DNA of 64,000 bases from assembly GCA_034387635.1 (NCBI GenBank), contig JAOANU010000002.1, forward strand, positions 1,612,001 through 1,676,000. The letters are read 5' to 3'. The position numbers and the translations under genes are program-made. Positions 24,401-36,749 of this stretch are shown piece after piece; position 1 is the stretch's first letter, and every line of letters starts with the position of its first letter. The notes beneath the pieces were generated by a model. It ran no database searches. It saw nothing but the letters and a program-made list of their open reading frames with translations, and was not told where the DNA came from. The stretch is from Rhodosporidiobolus odoratus (taxonomy: Eukaryota > Basidiomycota > Microbotryomycetes > Sporidiobolales > Sporidiobolaceae).

Positions 24401-27400
24401 CCGCTGAGATCGTCCGCAAGCGTGACAAGCGCGAAGCCGACGGGACAAACCTCCTGCAAGAGCTTCTTGACGCGCTCGACGCAGAGGAGCTTGACGAGTG
24501 GGATTTCGTCAACAAGCTCGTCGAGATTATCAGCAACGGCGACATGCTCAGCGGCGCCAACACCCCCGACCGCGACGTTATCGAGCGCTTTTACATCAAG
24601 AAGGGCGTCCTGACAGCGACCATCGTCAACCTGCAGCTTGCGATTGAGCTCGCAGGCCGAGCTGCTCGCACCAAGATCCTCGAGGTCGACCCTTCCGCCA
24701 AGGACAAGCCCCTCCACTTCTTCGTCGACGCGGCCATGGCCACCGAGTGCCTCTGGGGTGACTACGGGTCGAATCAGACGGGCGGCGGAGTCGGCGAGAT
24801 CAGCTTCGCGCGCCTCTTCAACGAAGCCGACGGCGATCTCAACGCTCTCTTCACCTTAGCCACCGCTCGCGGCGGCGACTACAAGGGCCGGATCGCTTTC
24901 CTCCGCGGCGTGTGGAAGCACTACGTTCACCTCCCTGGCGTGGAGAAGGGCGTCGACATCTTCTCGGAGGAGCTCACCGACAAGCAGACATCGTCGGCGA
25001 GGTACGGCATGTGGTTCTGCCACTTCCCTCACGCCGTTCGCCTTCTCAACCGCGTTCTCACCGCGCTCGACTATCCAAAAAAGAACATTCTCGATCTCTC
25101 CGACGACGAGCAGTGGGGAGTCACGACGCGCTGGCTCCACAACAACCCTCCTGAAGGCCTTCACCACTGCGAGCCGAGTACGCCCTCTTCCTTCCCCCTC
25201 ACGGCTTTGCCATCTCCTTGGAGTTCCTGCTCATGCGACTTCCCTTCACAGCGACCCGCGCCCTCACATCCTCTTCCGGCAACTCCCTCCTTACCTCATC
25301 TTCCGCCCCCACCTCTACAACCCTCTCCCTTAGCGACTGGACCGGGACTGCCAAGCCGAACGACTTTCGCCGCCTCCCCCTCATCGGCTCGAACTTGCGT
25401 CCTCTCCACCTCGACCTTCGCGGAGTCACCACCCTCCTCGAGCGCGATCATGCGGACGACTACGACGAGGCAGTCGGCGCACCGGTTCTCGCAGCTGCCC
25501 TCGATCGCAGTGATTTCCTCCGCGGTCAGCGGGAGCAGGAGGAGAAAGAGGAAGCTGCGATCGAGGCGGCAGAGCTTGAGGCGTGGTGGGAGGAGCAGGA
25601 AGAAGTCGACTATTAGGCCGGCGAGCTTCAGAAAGGCAGCGACGAGCAGAGGCGTCGCAACGTCGGCAACGCCGTTCGCCGTCGCCAGGACGCAGCCCGT
25701 GACGTCGACAGCGACTGAGCCATCACCCTGATCTCCCTCTTAGACAACGCCCTCGCGCACTTCTGGCCAGAGCAGTACGCCAACAGCAGCACCCCCTCGC
25801 TCCGCGTCGCCGTCGAGCTGCGGAAGCGCAGCCAGGGGGGCCATCTTCCCTCGTTCCTTCACTTTCTCTCCCGCGACGGGAAGGAGCTCGCCACCACCAT
25901 CATCGTCGACTTCCGCCCCTGCGTCGACTTTGTCCGCACCCTCACGAGCCAGCAGCAGCGGGACGCCTTTGGCGGAGAGAACATTCTCCCGTCAGACCTC
26001 ATTCGTCACTTCCAGCGCTCCTCGCCGGCAGGCGCTGCCCGGTATCCGAGCGAGCAGATGCAGGCTATCTTCCGAGCCGTTCTAACGGACCGCAAGATCC
26101 CGACGCGCTCGGCCCGCTCGCAGCTTGCCAGCGAAGCCCTCGCCGCCAATCTCGACTGGCTCCTCCACCCCTCCCGCCTCACGGTCGCACTCTCGCTCCC
26201 GTCTGCTGACGAGTTCAAGACGGGTCAAAAGCGAGCGCACACGCGCAAGTCGGTGCGATACTTCGTGGACTTTGCAAAGCAGGTGAAGGACGACGGTTGG
26301 GACGCCGGTTCGTTCAATCCGTTTGCATTCTGGTCAGTGAGTGGCTCATTCAATTCGAGCTTGCAGTCACCGACAATCTCGCCGATCTCGATGCCTCTCC
26401 CGCCTTCTCCTCCCTTGCCCCCGCCCAGCGCCTTCTCTCCCACCAGCATCTCAGCCGCACCGAAGCCTGCCCGAGCTTCCGCTTTGAGCGGTACAACCTG
26501 TCGTGCTTTGTTCGCGTTCTCCTGAGGTGGATGAGCCTCCTCCCACTCGACGAGGCACACAAGCCGCCCAGAGTCACGCGAATGGCGGTCCTTCTGGGAT
26601 TCGCGACTCTCCCCGAGATTGATGCGGAGGTCGCGCGGCAGCGTAACCCCGAGATGACGCCCGCTCGCCGCCAGAAGCTGCGCGACTGGTTTTCTCAGCT
26701 GCAGCACCTCGACCACGTTGGTCAGTCCGCTGTGGCAAAGGCGTTCGCCCTCACCGAGCAAGTCCGCCCCGCACAGAACTCTATCATGGACAACCTCGTC
26801 CTCCTCGCCGACCTCGCTCTTCCTTCCGACGACCCCACCCATTCCTCCATCTCTCTCCGCTCTTCCGCTCCCTCCCGCTCAGATGCTCACTCCGAAGATG
26901 CCGACGGAAGCGCGGTCTGGTCCGCCGCCCGCACCGCCCAGCTCGGCGGCAAACCCCTCAGCGAGGTCTACCCGACCGGCGAGACCCGCTGGTGGTGGTG
27001 CGCCATTGGCGGCGAGGAGGTCGGGCTGCTCGAGCTCGAGCGCCGCAAAGTCGAGGATGGGCTCGATGACGAGCGCAGGCGAGTCGCGCAGGAGCTGTGG
27101 AAGTGGCCGGACGCGCTGAATCTTCCGGCGGAGACGCTTGTTGGCTGGGCGGAAGCGGTCGAGCCAGAAGTCGACCGCACCTGGCTGCGAGGATCGACCC
27201 TGAGCGAGGCTTACCAGATCGTGTACAACAAGGTTCTCGAACTTCGCCGCCGCGAGCACAAGATTGAGGCGGATGAGCCGCTGGACGAAGACAAGGTCGC
27301 CGCCCTTCTCGGTGGTCGGACAGTCTGCGAGAAGCGCGCCAAGGCGTTCAAAGGGCAGGTCTGTCTGTGGTGGATATCGGAGGATCCGATGACTTATCCT

Positions 27401-28873
27401 GAGAGCGTTGTGCTTTCCCCCGCCTCCCGCTTTTCCGTCCTCCGCCTTCCACCTTTGCCTTCCCCAAGCTGACGCACATTGCGCATGCCTGCTTGTACAG
27501 ACCCGCGCACGACGACCCTCGCTCCCCATACCGCCCTCCCGCTCGCAAGGGCACTGGCAAACGTCGCCAACCAACCGTCCCGAGCCAGCGCACCCTTCGC
27601 AGCGGCGGCCTGCCCGCTTCCTCCGCGCCTTCCGCTGTTGCGCCCGCAACCTGGACTTCCGCAAAGGCAAGGGAAAAGCGGTGGAGCCGTCGTCGAGCAG
27701 GAGGAAGACGAGGCGGGGCGACCCGGAGAGCGCTTGGGAGAATGACGAGGACGCCATGATGAGGATGGCCGGTGTGTTCCCTCTCGTTCGCTCTACTCGC
27801 GCTCTTGCTGACGACTCAATTACCGCCAGTCGAGCTGAGCAATGAGACATTCGCGGAAGAAGAGCAGTTGAGGCCGCCCGCCGAAGGTTCGAGTAGCAGG
27901 ACTACAGTGCGTGCTTCTTCCCTTTCGCATCACTATCCCCTCTTCGCTTGCTGCCCCGGGTTGCGACGCGTGCGCAGACTAACGATCGCCTTTCCGCAGT
28001 GGTCTGCATCCGGCGCATCCTCCTCCACCGCATCTTCCTCCTCCTCCTCCTCCTCCGCGCTCGACCGCTCGACCTCGGCCTCTTCTCCCTCGTCTGCACC
28101 GCGTTCGAAACGCCTTCCCTCGATCGCAGACCGCCTCGGTCACAGCGAGGTTTACTGCGAAGAGGACGATACCTACATGATGTCGGAGGCCGCCGCGGGC
28201 GTCGCGCAGACCAGTGAGTTCCGCCTACTCTTCGCGTATCGTTTGCTTACGTCCTACTCCACTTGCAGCCCTGTCGCAACGGCCAAAGAAGGTCAAGAGG
28301 AAAAGGGCAGTACCGGCAGAGAGCGAAGACGACGAACCGGTGCGTCGCAGTTTCGTCCTTTGCTCCGTCCATTGCGCCATCATGCTCCGTTCGCAATCTC
28401 GACGCGCCGCGCTGCCGACAAGGCTTTTGCCTCTCGCCGACTCGACTCGCCTCCATTCTCACAGCACACTAATGTCCGCCCTTTCTTCGCTTCCAGTCCC
28501 CTGCCTCGTCTTCCACCAAGCTCAAGCGTCCGCCGAAGGCGACTTCGAAGTCCACCGCGAGCTGTACGTCCGGTTTGTCCCCGTTCATGCTTCCCCGTCT
28601 TCCGGCTGACCGCCAAGTTTCACAGCATCCGCAACGGCACGAAAAGAGCAGCTCGACAACAGGCGACGCGAGGATGCATCGCGCTGGGCGTGCTCTGACG
28701 ACGAGGAGCACTACAATGTGCAACCATTCCTCCGGCTGAAACACAGCTCACGATCTCGTCTCATGCCTTTGTTTTGCTTCGCACGGAGAAAGGAGGGCCC
28801 GTGGAATGAGAGCGGAAGAAAGCGAGAATGCCTCGCGAAAGGACAGCGAGAAGGGCCTGAACAGCGCGGATAG
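21482..28873 (+). pseudogene. Giant gene with ubiquitin-like domain, disrupted by stops and frameshifts
   Basis: A series of long GC3-rich frames joined by GTGCGT/GTACGT...CAG introns. From the N-terminus: an acidic Glu/Gln/Ala-rich region (21482-22420, ATG 21482 is the first in that frame), a charged region, a Ser/Pro-rich region, then a ubiquitin-like beta-grasp fold (about 23436-23790: MQLLIKADKY, SATVGDLKDKL, GEMKLTFGRSILWDDQAPL, LHLSFRGCGG). A long mostly helical part follows, with LLQELLDALDAEELDEWDFV, PLHFFVDAAMATECLWGDYG and RYNLSCFVRVLLRWMSLLP, then a basic/Ser-rich tail ending near TAG 28871-28873. In-frame TAG (25614) and TGA (25718) interrupt an otherwise continuous frame. One-base frame changes occur near 23748 (inside the ubiquitin fold) and near 25330. 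I do not recognise the long C-terminal region. Recent inactivation, or sequencing error at several sites, would both give this picture. Confidence 0.6.
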
Positions 28874-28991
28874 ACCGGCTATGGTTTGTACAAGAGAGAC
28901 GGACTACGCACTACAGAAGCACCCTCATTCTACGCCTGCAAGCCCCCGCGCCGGCTCGCACACCCGCAACTTGCCAACAACGACCCATCTT

Positions 28992-31495
28992 TTAGACGGA
29001 GATCTTCTTCATGACCTCGTGCGTGAAGTCGGTAGTCTTGCTCGAGCCACCCATGTCCGGCGTACGGATCTGTATGAGGCGAGGGAGGTCAGTGTGATGG
29101 AGAGATAGGAGGAAAACCGCAACTCTGCGATTTTCAGGTCGATTTACCTTGCCCTCTCGGATAACCTCGTAGGTTGCCGACGCCACAGCGTTCGCCTTAT
29201 CCGTAATGCCCAAGTGGCGCAACATCATGGCGGACGACAAGATCATAGCCGCCGGGTTGGCCACGTCTTGACCTGCGGGAGTGATAGAGCGTCAGCGGAA
29301 AGCGCTGTGCAAACACTGAATGGAACGGGGGCGCGAAGGGAGAAAAACCGCCCTGCGAGCGATCTTCCTCCCCGCCGTGAACGGCTCTCGCTCTCGCCCC
29401 TGCTCCTTCTGCCGCGCATGGCATACGCAGCTCACCGCATCGCTGAGAGCAGCGAGCTGGCGAGCCAGGGGCAGGATAACGAACGAAGAAAGACCGCCCT
29501 TCGGACGACCTTCTCAACATCCCTTCCGCCCCGACAGCGCCCGCGCGCCGCAGCTCGCCCATCCGGCCTTGCGCGCACATGGACACAAGCGTCCGACCAC
29601 CCTGCCCCGGCCGCCGAGCGACCCGCGAGGAAAATCGCCCTCGCCACCCTCCTCTCTTCGTCCTTCGCCGCTCTCACTAGCCTCAACAGCATCCATAAGC
29701 TCACCCTGAATGTCCTTGGCCACATGCCTACATCCCGGCTCGAACAAGGCAAACTCCCTGCCAATGTTGGCACCTGGAACAATACCAGGGCCACCCACAA
29801 GAGCGGCACCAATGTTGGAAACAATGGATCCCTGCAAGCACGCAATCAATGGTCAGCCACTCTTCTGACTCGTCCAGCTCGTACAGGCTTTTCGAGTTGG
29901 GGGTAATGGAGAAGACGAGGAAGAAAACGCACGTAAAGGTTGGGCATGACCATGACATCGAATTGTTGCGGGCGGTTGACGAGCTGCATAGAGGTGTTGT
30001 CGACACTACCGGCGTGGCGTGCAAGATCGGTCATCGAATCAGAGGGGGATATCGAGGCGAGAAGGCGGAGAGCGGAAACGAGGGAAGAGATAATGCGCGA
30101 AATAGGGTCAAATCGCACCGTCAGTAAGAGCCAGATGAGACAAGGAGAAGATGGCAGACAACGCACATCATGTCGGAGAAGGTGATGCCCGAGTCCTTGT
30201 ACTCCTCAGCGACCTTGCGGCAGGTGTTGAGGAAGAGACCGTCTCCGAGCTTCATGATGTTGGCCTTGTGGACGGCGGTGACGTGCTGCAAAGTGACAAG
30301 CGTCAGCAAGGAGAGCGGAGAGGCGCGAGTCGGAAGAACAGAATAGGCGCTGAGGACAACGCAGGTGGAGGTGAAACGACGGCCAAAGAGACGCACCTTC
30401 CTGCCGTTCTTGACAGCAAAGTCAAACGCAAACCGAGCGATCCGCTCACTCTTCTTCCTGGTCATGATCTTGAGACTCTCGACCACACCGGGGTAAGACT
30501 GGTGCTCGAGGCCCGAGTACTCTCCCTCGGTGTTCTCACGGATGATGGCAAAGTCGACGTCGCGGTGGCGGGTAGGGAAGCCCGGAACGGACTTGCAGAG
30601 GACGACAGAGGCGTAGATGTCGAGCTGTTGACGCATGGCGACGTTCCAGGAGGTGTGGCCGGAGCGCTCGAGGGGAGTGTAAAGGATACCTGAGAAAGAA
30701 AGGCGGATAAGGTCGATCGTAGTCATAAGACTATGACTGCCACTCGAGCAGAAGGCGGAGAGGAAGCAGGAAACGTACCCTTGAGTCCAACCTTGTTCCT
30801 CCTCAGCGAGTCCATGGCCCTCTTGAAAAGCGCCGCATCATCACTGGTCTCCCCCGAGATGTTGAACTTTTCGAACTCGACGGGGACGTTGAGGTGCTCG
30901 AAGATCTCCTCGACGGATTGAGTGATCTCGCGACCGACACCGTCACCGGGGATGAGGGTAACCTGAAAAGATGTAGCCGCCGAGAGGGAAAGTTGCCGTG
31001 CGAAGTGGAGACGCGCCGAGGCGAGTCCGGAGACGTATTGGACAGGTTACAATGCGGCGAGGCAAGGCAAGGAAAGCAAAGGAAAGAAGGGGATTGACGA
31101 AGGTTGAAGCAAGAATAGGGAAAGGCGAGGGAAATGCGGGTCATGTCGGGAAGCAGTATGGAGGCATGGGGGGCAGGCAGGCGTCAGCGCAGTGTATCCG
31201 TAGCGGAGGAAAGGAAGGCCTGACGGAGTAGACGCCTCCGTACTTGGTAGGCGTGACCGGGCTGGCGACGGGCCTGGAGATACCGACGCCGAGGGTGGTA
31301 GCGAGGCGAGCCTGGCCGGCCTGTTGCGACGAGGTCCCAGGTTTCAGGTTAGGCGTTGAGAGAATGACCGGCGGGATCGGATGAGCGAGATGAACGAGTT
31401 GATCAGTTCAAGGTGACGAGCGGAAAGAGGACGGAAGGGAGACGTACAAGGGCCTGGCGGGCAGTCGGAATGAGAGTCGAGGGCTTGGGGAACAT
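28992..31495 (-). CDS. IDH1: NAD-dependent isocitrate dehydrogenase, IDH1-type (regulatory) subunit
   Basis: Multi-exon gene read right to left. ATG 31495 opens a short mitochondrial-type leader ([16 protein letters not shown]). The dehydrogenase fold follows: [134 protein letters not shown] and the last exon [20 protein letters not shown]...ISV, stop 28992-28994. With IDH2 it forms the mitochondrial NAD-IDH that makes 2-oxoglutarate in the TCA cycle. The IDH1-type call is from the SGLEHQ..PGVVES variant and the C-terminus. The intron between IQG and QDVANP (about 29280-29704) is far longer than its others. It is divergent from IDH2; its 3' end abuts the giant-gene block. Confidence 0.93.
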
Positions 31496-31670
31496 GACTG
31501 GTGTGCTTGACCCTTGATAGACCCGGTAGGAATGGACACAGAGACGAGCGAGATCAGATTTGAGAGCTTCAAACGAATTCCAAGTCGGCGACTGGTTCCG
31601 CTGGTTCCGCTGGATTAATTCTTCCGCTGTACTCCCGTGCTGCTCCCTCAGAGTCACAAGCAGACCTGTC
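31496..31670. promoter_or_regulatory. Bidirectional IDH1/IDH2 promoter region
   Basis: Only 175 bp separate the ATG of IDH1 (minus) from the ATG of IDH2 (plus). Both encode subunits of one hetero-octameric enzyme, so a shared promoter giving balanced expression is likely. No TATA box is evident. The assignment is positional. Confidence 0.6.
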
Positions 31671-33762
<2,092 letters not shown>

Positions 33763-34420
33763 TATGGTTGGTTGGTTCACCGAGTCAGGGGTGCGTTACT
33801 TACTTTGAGCTTCGACGTTGCCTGCACTCGAGGGGCTGACTGTCACTCTCCATCGCTTACTCCAACATTGTCATTCGCTCTACCGCCATCGTCGGCTGCA
33901 GATCATGCTACTGGATCTGATTAGATTTGCTTTCGTCCCCGTAGCATGCTCCGCAAATTATTTCTTCAATCTGTTCGCTTGCTTCTCCGCGCTGCACGCT
34001 TCATCGCTGCGCGAGCTCGTGCGGACAGACAATGCTACAACTTGGATTGCGGGGACGGGGAGGGCACACTATGGGAAAGGGAGAACAGACAGAAAAGGCG
34101 AGAGTCCCGACACAACTCATGAAAAGCGAACAACTACCCCTTCTTCTTCCCCTCTTTGCCTCCCGTGCCCAGAAGAAGGCGTGTCTCATCTCCATCCGAA
34201 CCTCCTGTTATCGCTCTGACCTTCTCCTTCGGACTCCTGCTGTTGCTTCGGCTCTGACGCTTCTTCACTGCGCTGGTTCTGCCTCGCTGACGGCCGCTAT
34301 GAGCCTCATTTGGTGCGTTCCTCACTCTTCCCCGTTGATTTGCTTCATTCCACTCATTCATCGGCACCGCAGAAACCGCCGTTTCCTCCTCTCGGTAGCC
34401 TTCGAATCGAGCTCCAACGC
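33763..34420. other. Interval with no supported gene
   Basis: 3' flank of IDH2 and 5' flank of the Ser-rich gene. An ATG at 34299 followed by a GTGCGT donor (34312) and a CGCAG acceptor (34372) suggests an upstream untranslated or leader exon for the next gene, but splicing it directly would create a stop, so it was not used as the start. Confidence 0.4.
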
Positions 34421-36271
34421 ATGGATACCCTTGCCTCGAGCCGCTTCGACGACACGGCGACCCTGGACAGTGTCGGGGACACGCTGGAAAGACTTCAAGG
34501 ATCGGGCAGACAAGGTGGGGAGGGTCGAAATGGTTCAACGGGTGGAGGCGAGGTACAAGCCAAGCTTCGTTTCGAGCTGCGCGACGTACCAGTACCGGGA
34601 AAAGGCAAAGCGTCTACCTCTTCCTCCGTCAAACACCGCAACTCCACCTTGTCCCTCGCCGAAACGCTTTCTCCACCTCCCGCCTATGAAGCAGCCGAGT
34701 CTGCCCCTAAGTCCTCGTCTTCGATACATGCAGCGACACCTCGAGTCCTGGACGATGACGCGGCTTCGACGCATTCCTCCCTTTCCGACCCGACTTCGGA
34801 TAGTGAAGATCCTCTGAACGACCTTCTTCGACTTAGCACCACTCTACTTGCAACCTCTACCTCTATCCTCGCTAGCTCGACAGCACTACAGGGTAGCTTG
34901 TCCAAGCTCCTGACCAGCAACGCCGCCCGCTCACCTCCTTCCAGTTCCGCCGCAATACCAACCTCCCACGCCGAGGCAGAGGCACCTGATATAGACGACG
35001 AAGTCGAGCCACCCCTCCAAGACACGTCAGCAATGACTGTCGAACAGGACCTTCGCTCCGAACTCGCCCTCGCAGGCGACGCCGAAGATCGACTGTCTCG
35101 CCTCTCCCGCGATGCAGAGCGGTTCGACCTGCGTCGTCGAGCCAGAGATCCGAGCACGCTCTTTGCTGGTACTGCGGGGAGGGCGGGTAGGGCAGAGAGG
35201 GGGAGGACATTGTATGTCACGGCGGAAGCTGCAGGGCAAGAAGATTCGAGGAGGCAGAGGTCGGACGCTGCGGTGCCTGGTGGTGGAGGAGGGATGAGAA
35301 GTAGTCCTTCGGCGGCTGCGGAGCTCTTGGGAAAGCTGGCGGCGAGTCCGAAGCAGAGTGGAGCGGGAAAGATGAAGCGGTCGACGAGCAATGCGACGGG
35401 AACTTGGTCGAGCTTCCTTGCGGCTACTCCGTCGGCCTCGGCGACGCTGGAACAGACGTCGAAAGGACCTGTGGCCTCGAGCTCAAAGGTCACTTTCGAT
35501 GATACATTCCTGCCGCGTTCGATGTCACGCTCGGCAACTGTACCTTCCCTTGCTTTGACGGGCGCCTCCTCCGGATCGACTCCCTCGCCTTTTTCATCTT
35601 CGACTCCTCTCGCACCACTGTCACCTACCCGCGCTGTCTATACTCTTCCGTCTCGTCTTAGTCCTGCTCGACCCGATAAACCAAATCCTCGTCTTCCCTC
35701 TTCAGTTTCGACCGCCAAACCCTTCCCTCCCACCACGCCTTCCCCAGTGCACCTGCCTCGACCCTCTCTCCGCCGCTCCCCCTCTTCGCGGGACCTCCTC
35801 GTCCCCGCCCCAGCGTCCCCTTCACTCTCTTTATCAACTTCACATTCCCTCTCCCCCTCGACCAGTTTTTCCTCTCTCGCTCCCTCGACTCCCGGCCTTG
35901 CCGCCACCTCGACTTGCAGCTCAACGCCACACTCGCCCTCTGCCTCTTTATGGTCCTCTTCTCTCAACATGAATCGCAAGTCCCCCTCGTCCCAGCACCG
36001 TCGAACACCCAACTCAGCCAGCAACGGCCATGGAAAACCCCTTTCCATCTCGCTCCCCCGATCCGGTCTGGCGGCGGCCACCGCAGACCCTTTCTCACCC
36101 TCTTCGCTGGACGGATTGGCGGAACTGGGATTGTCGCTGTCACGAGAACCGGCGGATTCTGTCAGGAGCAGCGCTGCGAGGGATAGGCTGAGAGCATTAG
36201 CTGAGACGCGAGAGGTGAAAGGGGGGAAAGAAGAAGAGTCGGGGAAGGGGAGTTGGTGGGGCTGGGGATGA
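34421..36271 (+). CDS. Large Ser/Pro-rich protein of unknown function
   Basis: One uninterrupted frame of about 616 codons from ATG 34421 to TGA 36269-36271; the frame is also open for about 110 bases upstream. There is no recognised domain. Features: MDTLASSRFDDTATLDSVGD near the start, a PPPAYE motif (residues about 85-90) that could bind WW or arrestin-type partners, a Leu/Ser/Thr helix-like segment (about residues 130-165, DPLNDLLRLSTTLLATSTSI), an Arg-rich helix (ELALAGDAEDRLSRLSRDAE) and then several hundred residues of Ser/Pro/Thr. The protein ends KGSWWGWG, unusually Trp-rich. Likely an intrinsically disordered cytoplasmic regulator; this is inference. Confidence 0.65.
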   Translation: MDTLASSRFDDTATLDSVGDTLERLQGSGRQGGEGRNGSTGGGEVQAKLRFELRDVPVPGKGKASTSSSVKHRNSTLSLAETLSPPPAYEAAESAPKSSSSIHAATPRVLDDDAASTHSSLSDPTSDSEDPLNDLLRLSTTLLATSTSILASSTALQGSLSKLLTSNAARSPPSSSAAIPTSHAEAEAPDIDDEVEPPLQDTSAMTVEQDLRSELALAGDAEDRLSRLSRDAERFDLRRRARDPSTLFAGTAGRAGRAERGRTLYVTAEAAGQEDSRRQRSDAAVPGGGGGMRSSPSAAAELLGKLAASPKQSGAGKMKRSTSNATGTWSSFLAATPSASATLEQTSKGPVASSSKVTFDDTFLPRSMSRSATVPSLALTGASSGSTPSPFSSSTPLAPLSPTRAVYTLPSRLSPARPDKPNPRLPSSVSTAKPFPPTTPSPVHLPRPSLRRSPSSRDLLVPAPASPSLSLSTSHSLSPSTSFSSLAPSTPGLAATSTCSSTPHSPSASLWSSSLNMNRKSPSSQHRRTPNSASNGHGKPLSISLPRSGLAAATADPFSPSSLDGLAELGLSLSREPADSVRSSAARDRLRALAETREVKGGKEEESGKGSWWGWG

Positions 36272-36749
36272 GGAGGGAGACGCTGACGAGGTTCGCGAGA
36301 CGAGTTGACCTGTGGCGCGCGCCGTCGAGTTCCGGTCCTTCCTTTTCTTCTTTTTTCTGTCCTTCTTCTTCGCTTTTTTTTTCTTCTTGGGGCTTGGGTC
36401 TTGGGTAATCCTCTTTCGTGCTTTGTTCGTTGTAGTCATACTCGCTTGATCACCTACGCAATAATCGTTTTCTTGATTGCCGGATACGAGAAGCAGCCGC
36501 TTTCTTGTTTCTTTCTTCCCCTTGCTCTACCGATTATGTACTTTAGAGCCCCTCGCGTGGTCACTTGGACTCGTCCGGTCGCCTTCGCCCTGATCGACTC
36601 TACGCCACGCTTGTGCCAGTGCGTCGAGCCGCTGTGGCCGTCACCTTTCGCCGGAACAAACACATCGACTCTTGCTCAGACACTCACACGGCTCGTCCTA
36701 TCGCTAGACCTTCGCTGTCACGGACGGACCCTATTCAGGACGCCTCTGC

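Larger units (their letters stand above)
20024..28991. mobile_element. Putative insertion block separating two IDH1 3' ends
   Basis: The block is bounded on the left by the detached IDH1-type 3' terminus and on the right by the stop codon of intact IDH1, both on the minus strand. Inside is GC-rich sequence dominated by one very long damaged plus-strand gene with a ubiquitin-like domain. The arrangement is what an element leaves when it integrates near the last exon of a gene and carries a substitute 3' end: the old end is pushed to the far side. No transposase, tyrosine-recombinase or reverse-transcriptase motif was recognised, and no terminal inverted repeat was seen, so the mobile nature is inference. 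The alternative is a partial IDH1 duplication followed by independent sequence gain. Confidence 0.35.

Noticed and set aside
26879..27850. 323-codon minus-strand frame
   Set aside because: GC-rich shadow of the plus-strand giant gene; Arg/Gly/Ala-rich composition without motifs or splice logic.
30151..30693. Long plus-strand open frame opposite IDH1
   Set aside because: It is the antisense shadow of the conserved IDH1 exons, whose protein is unambiguous.
34684..35493. 269-codon minus-strand frame within the Ser-rich gene
   Set aside because: Antisense of Ser/Ala codons; no start context or domain.
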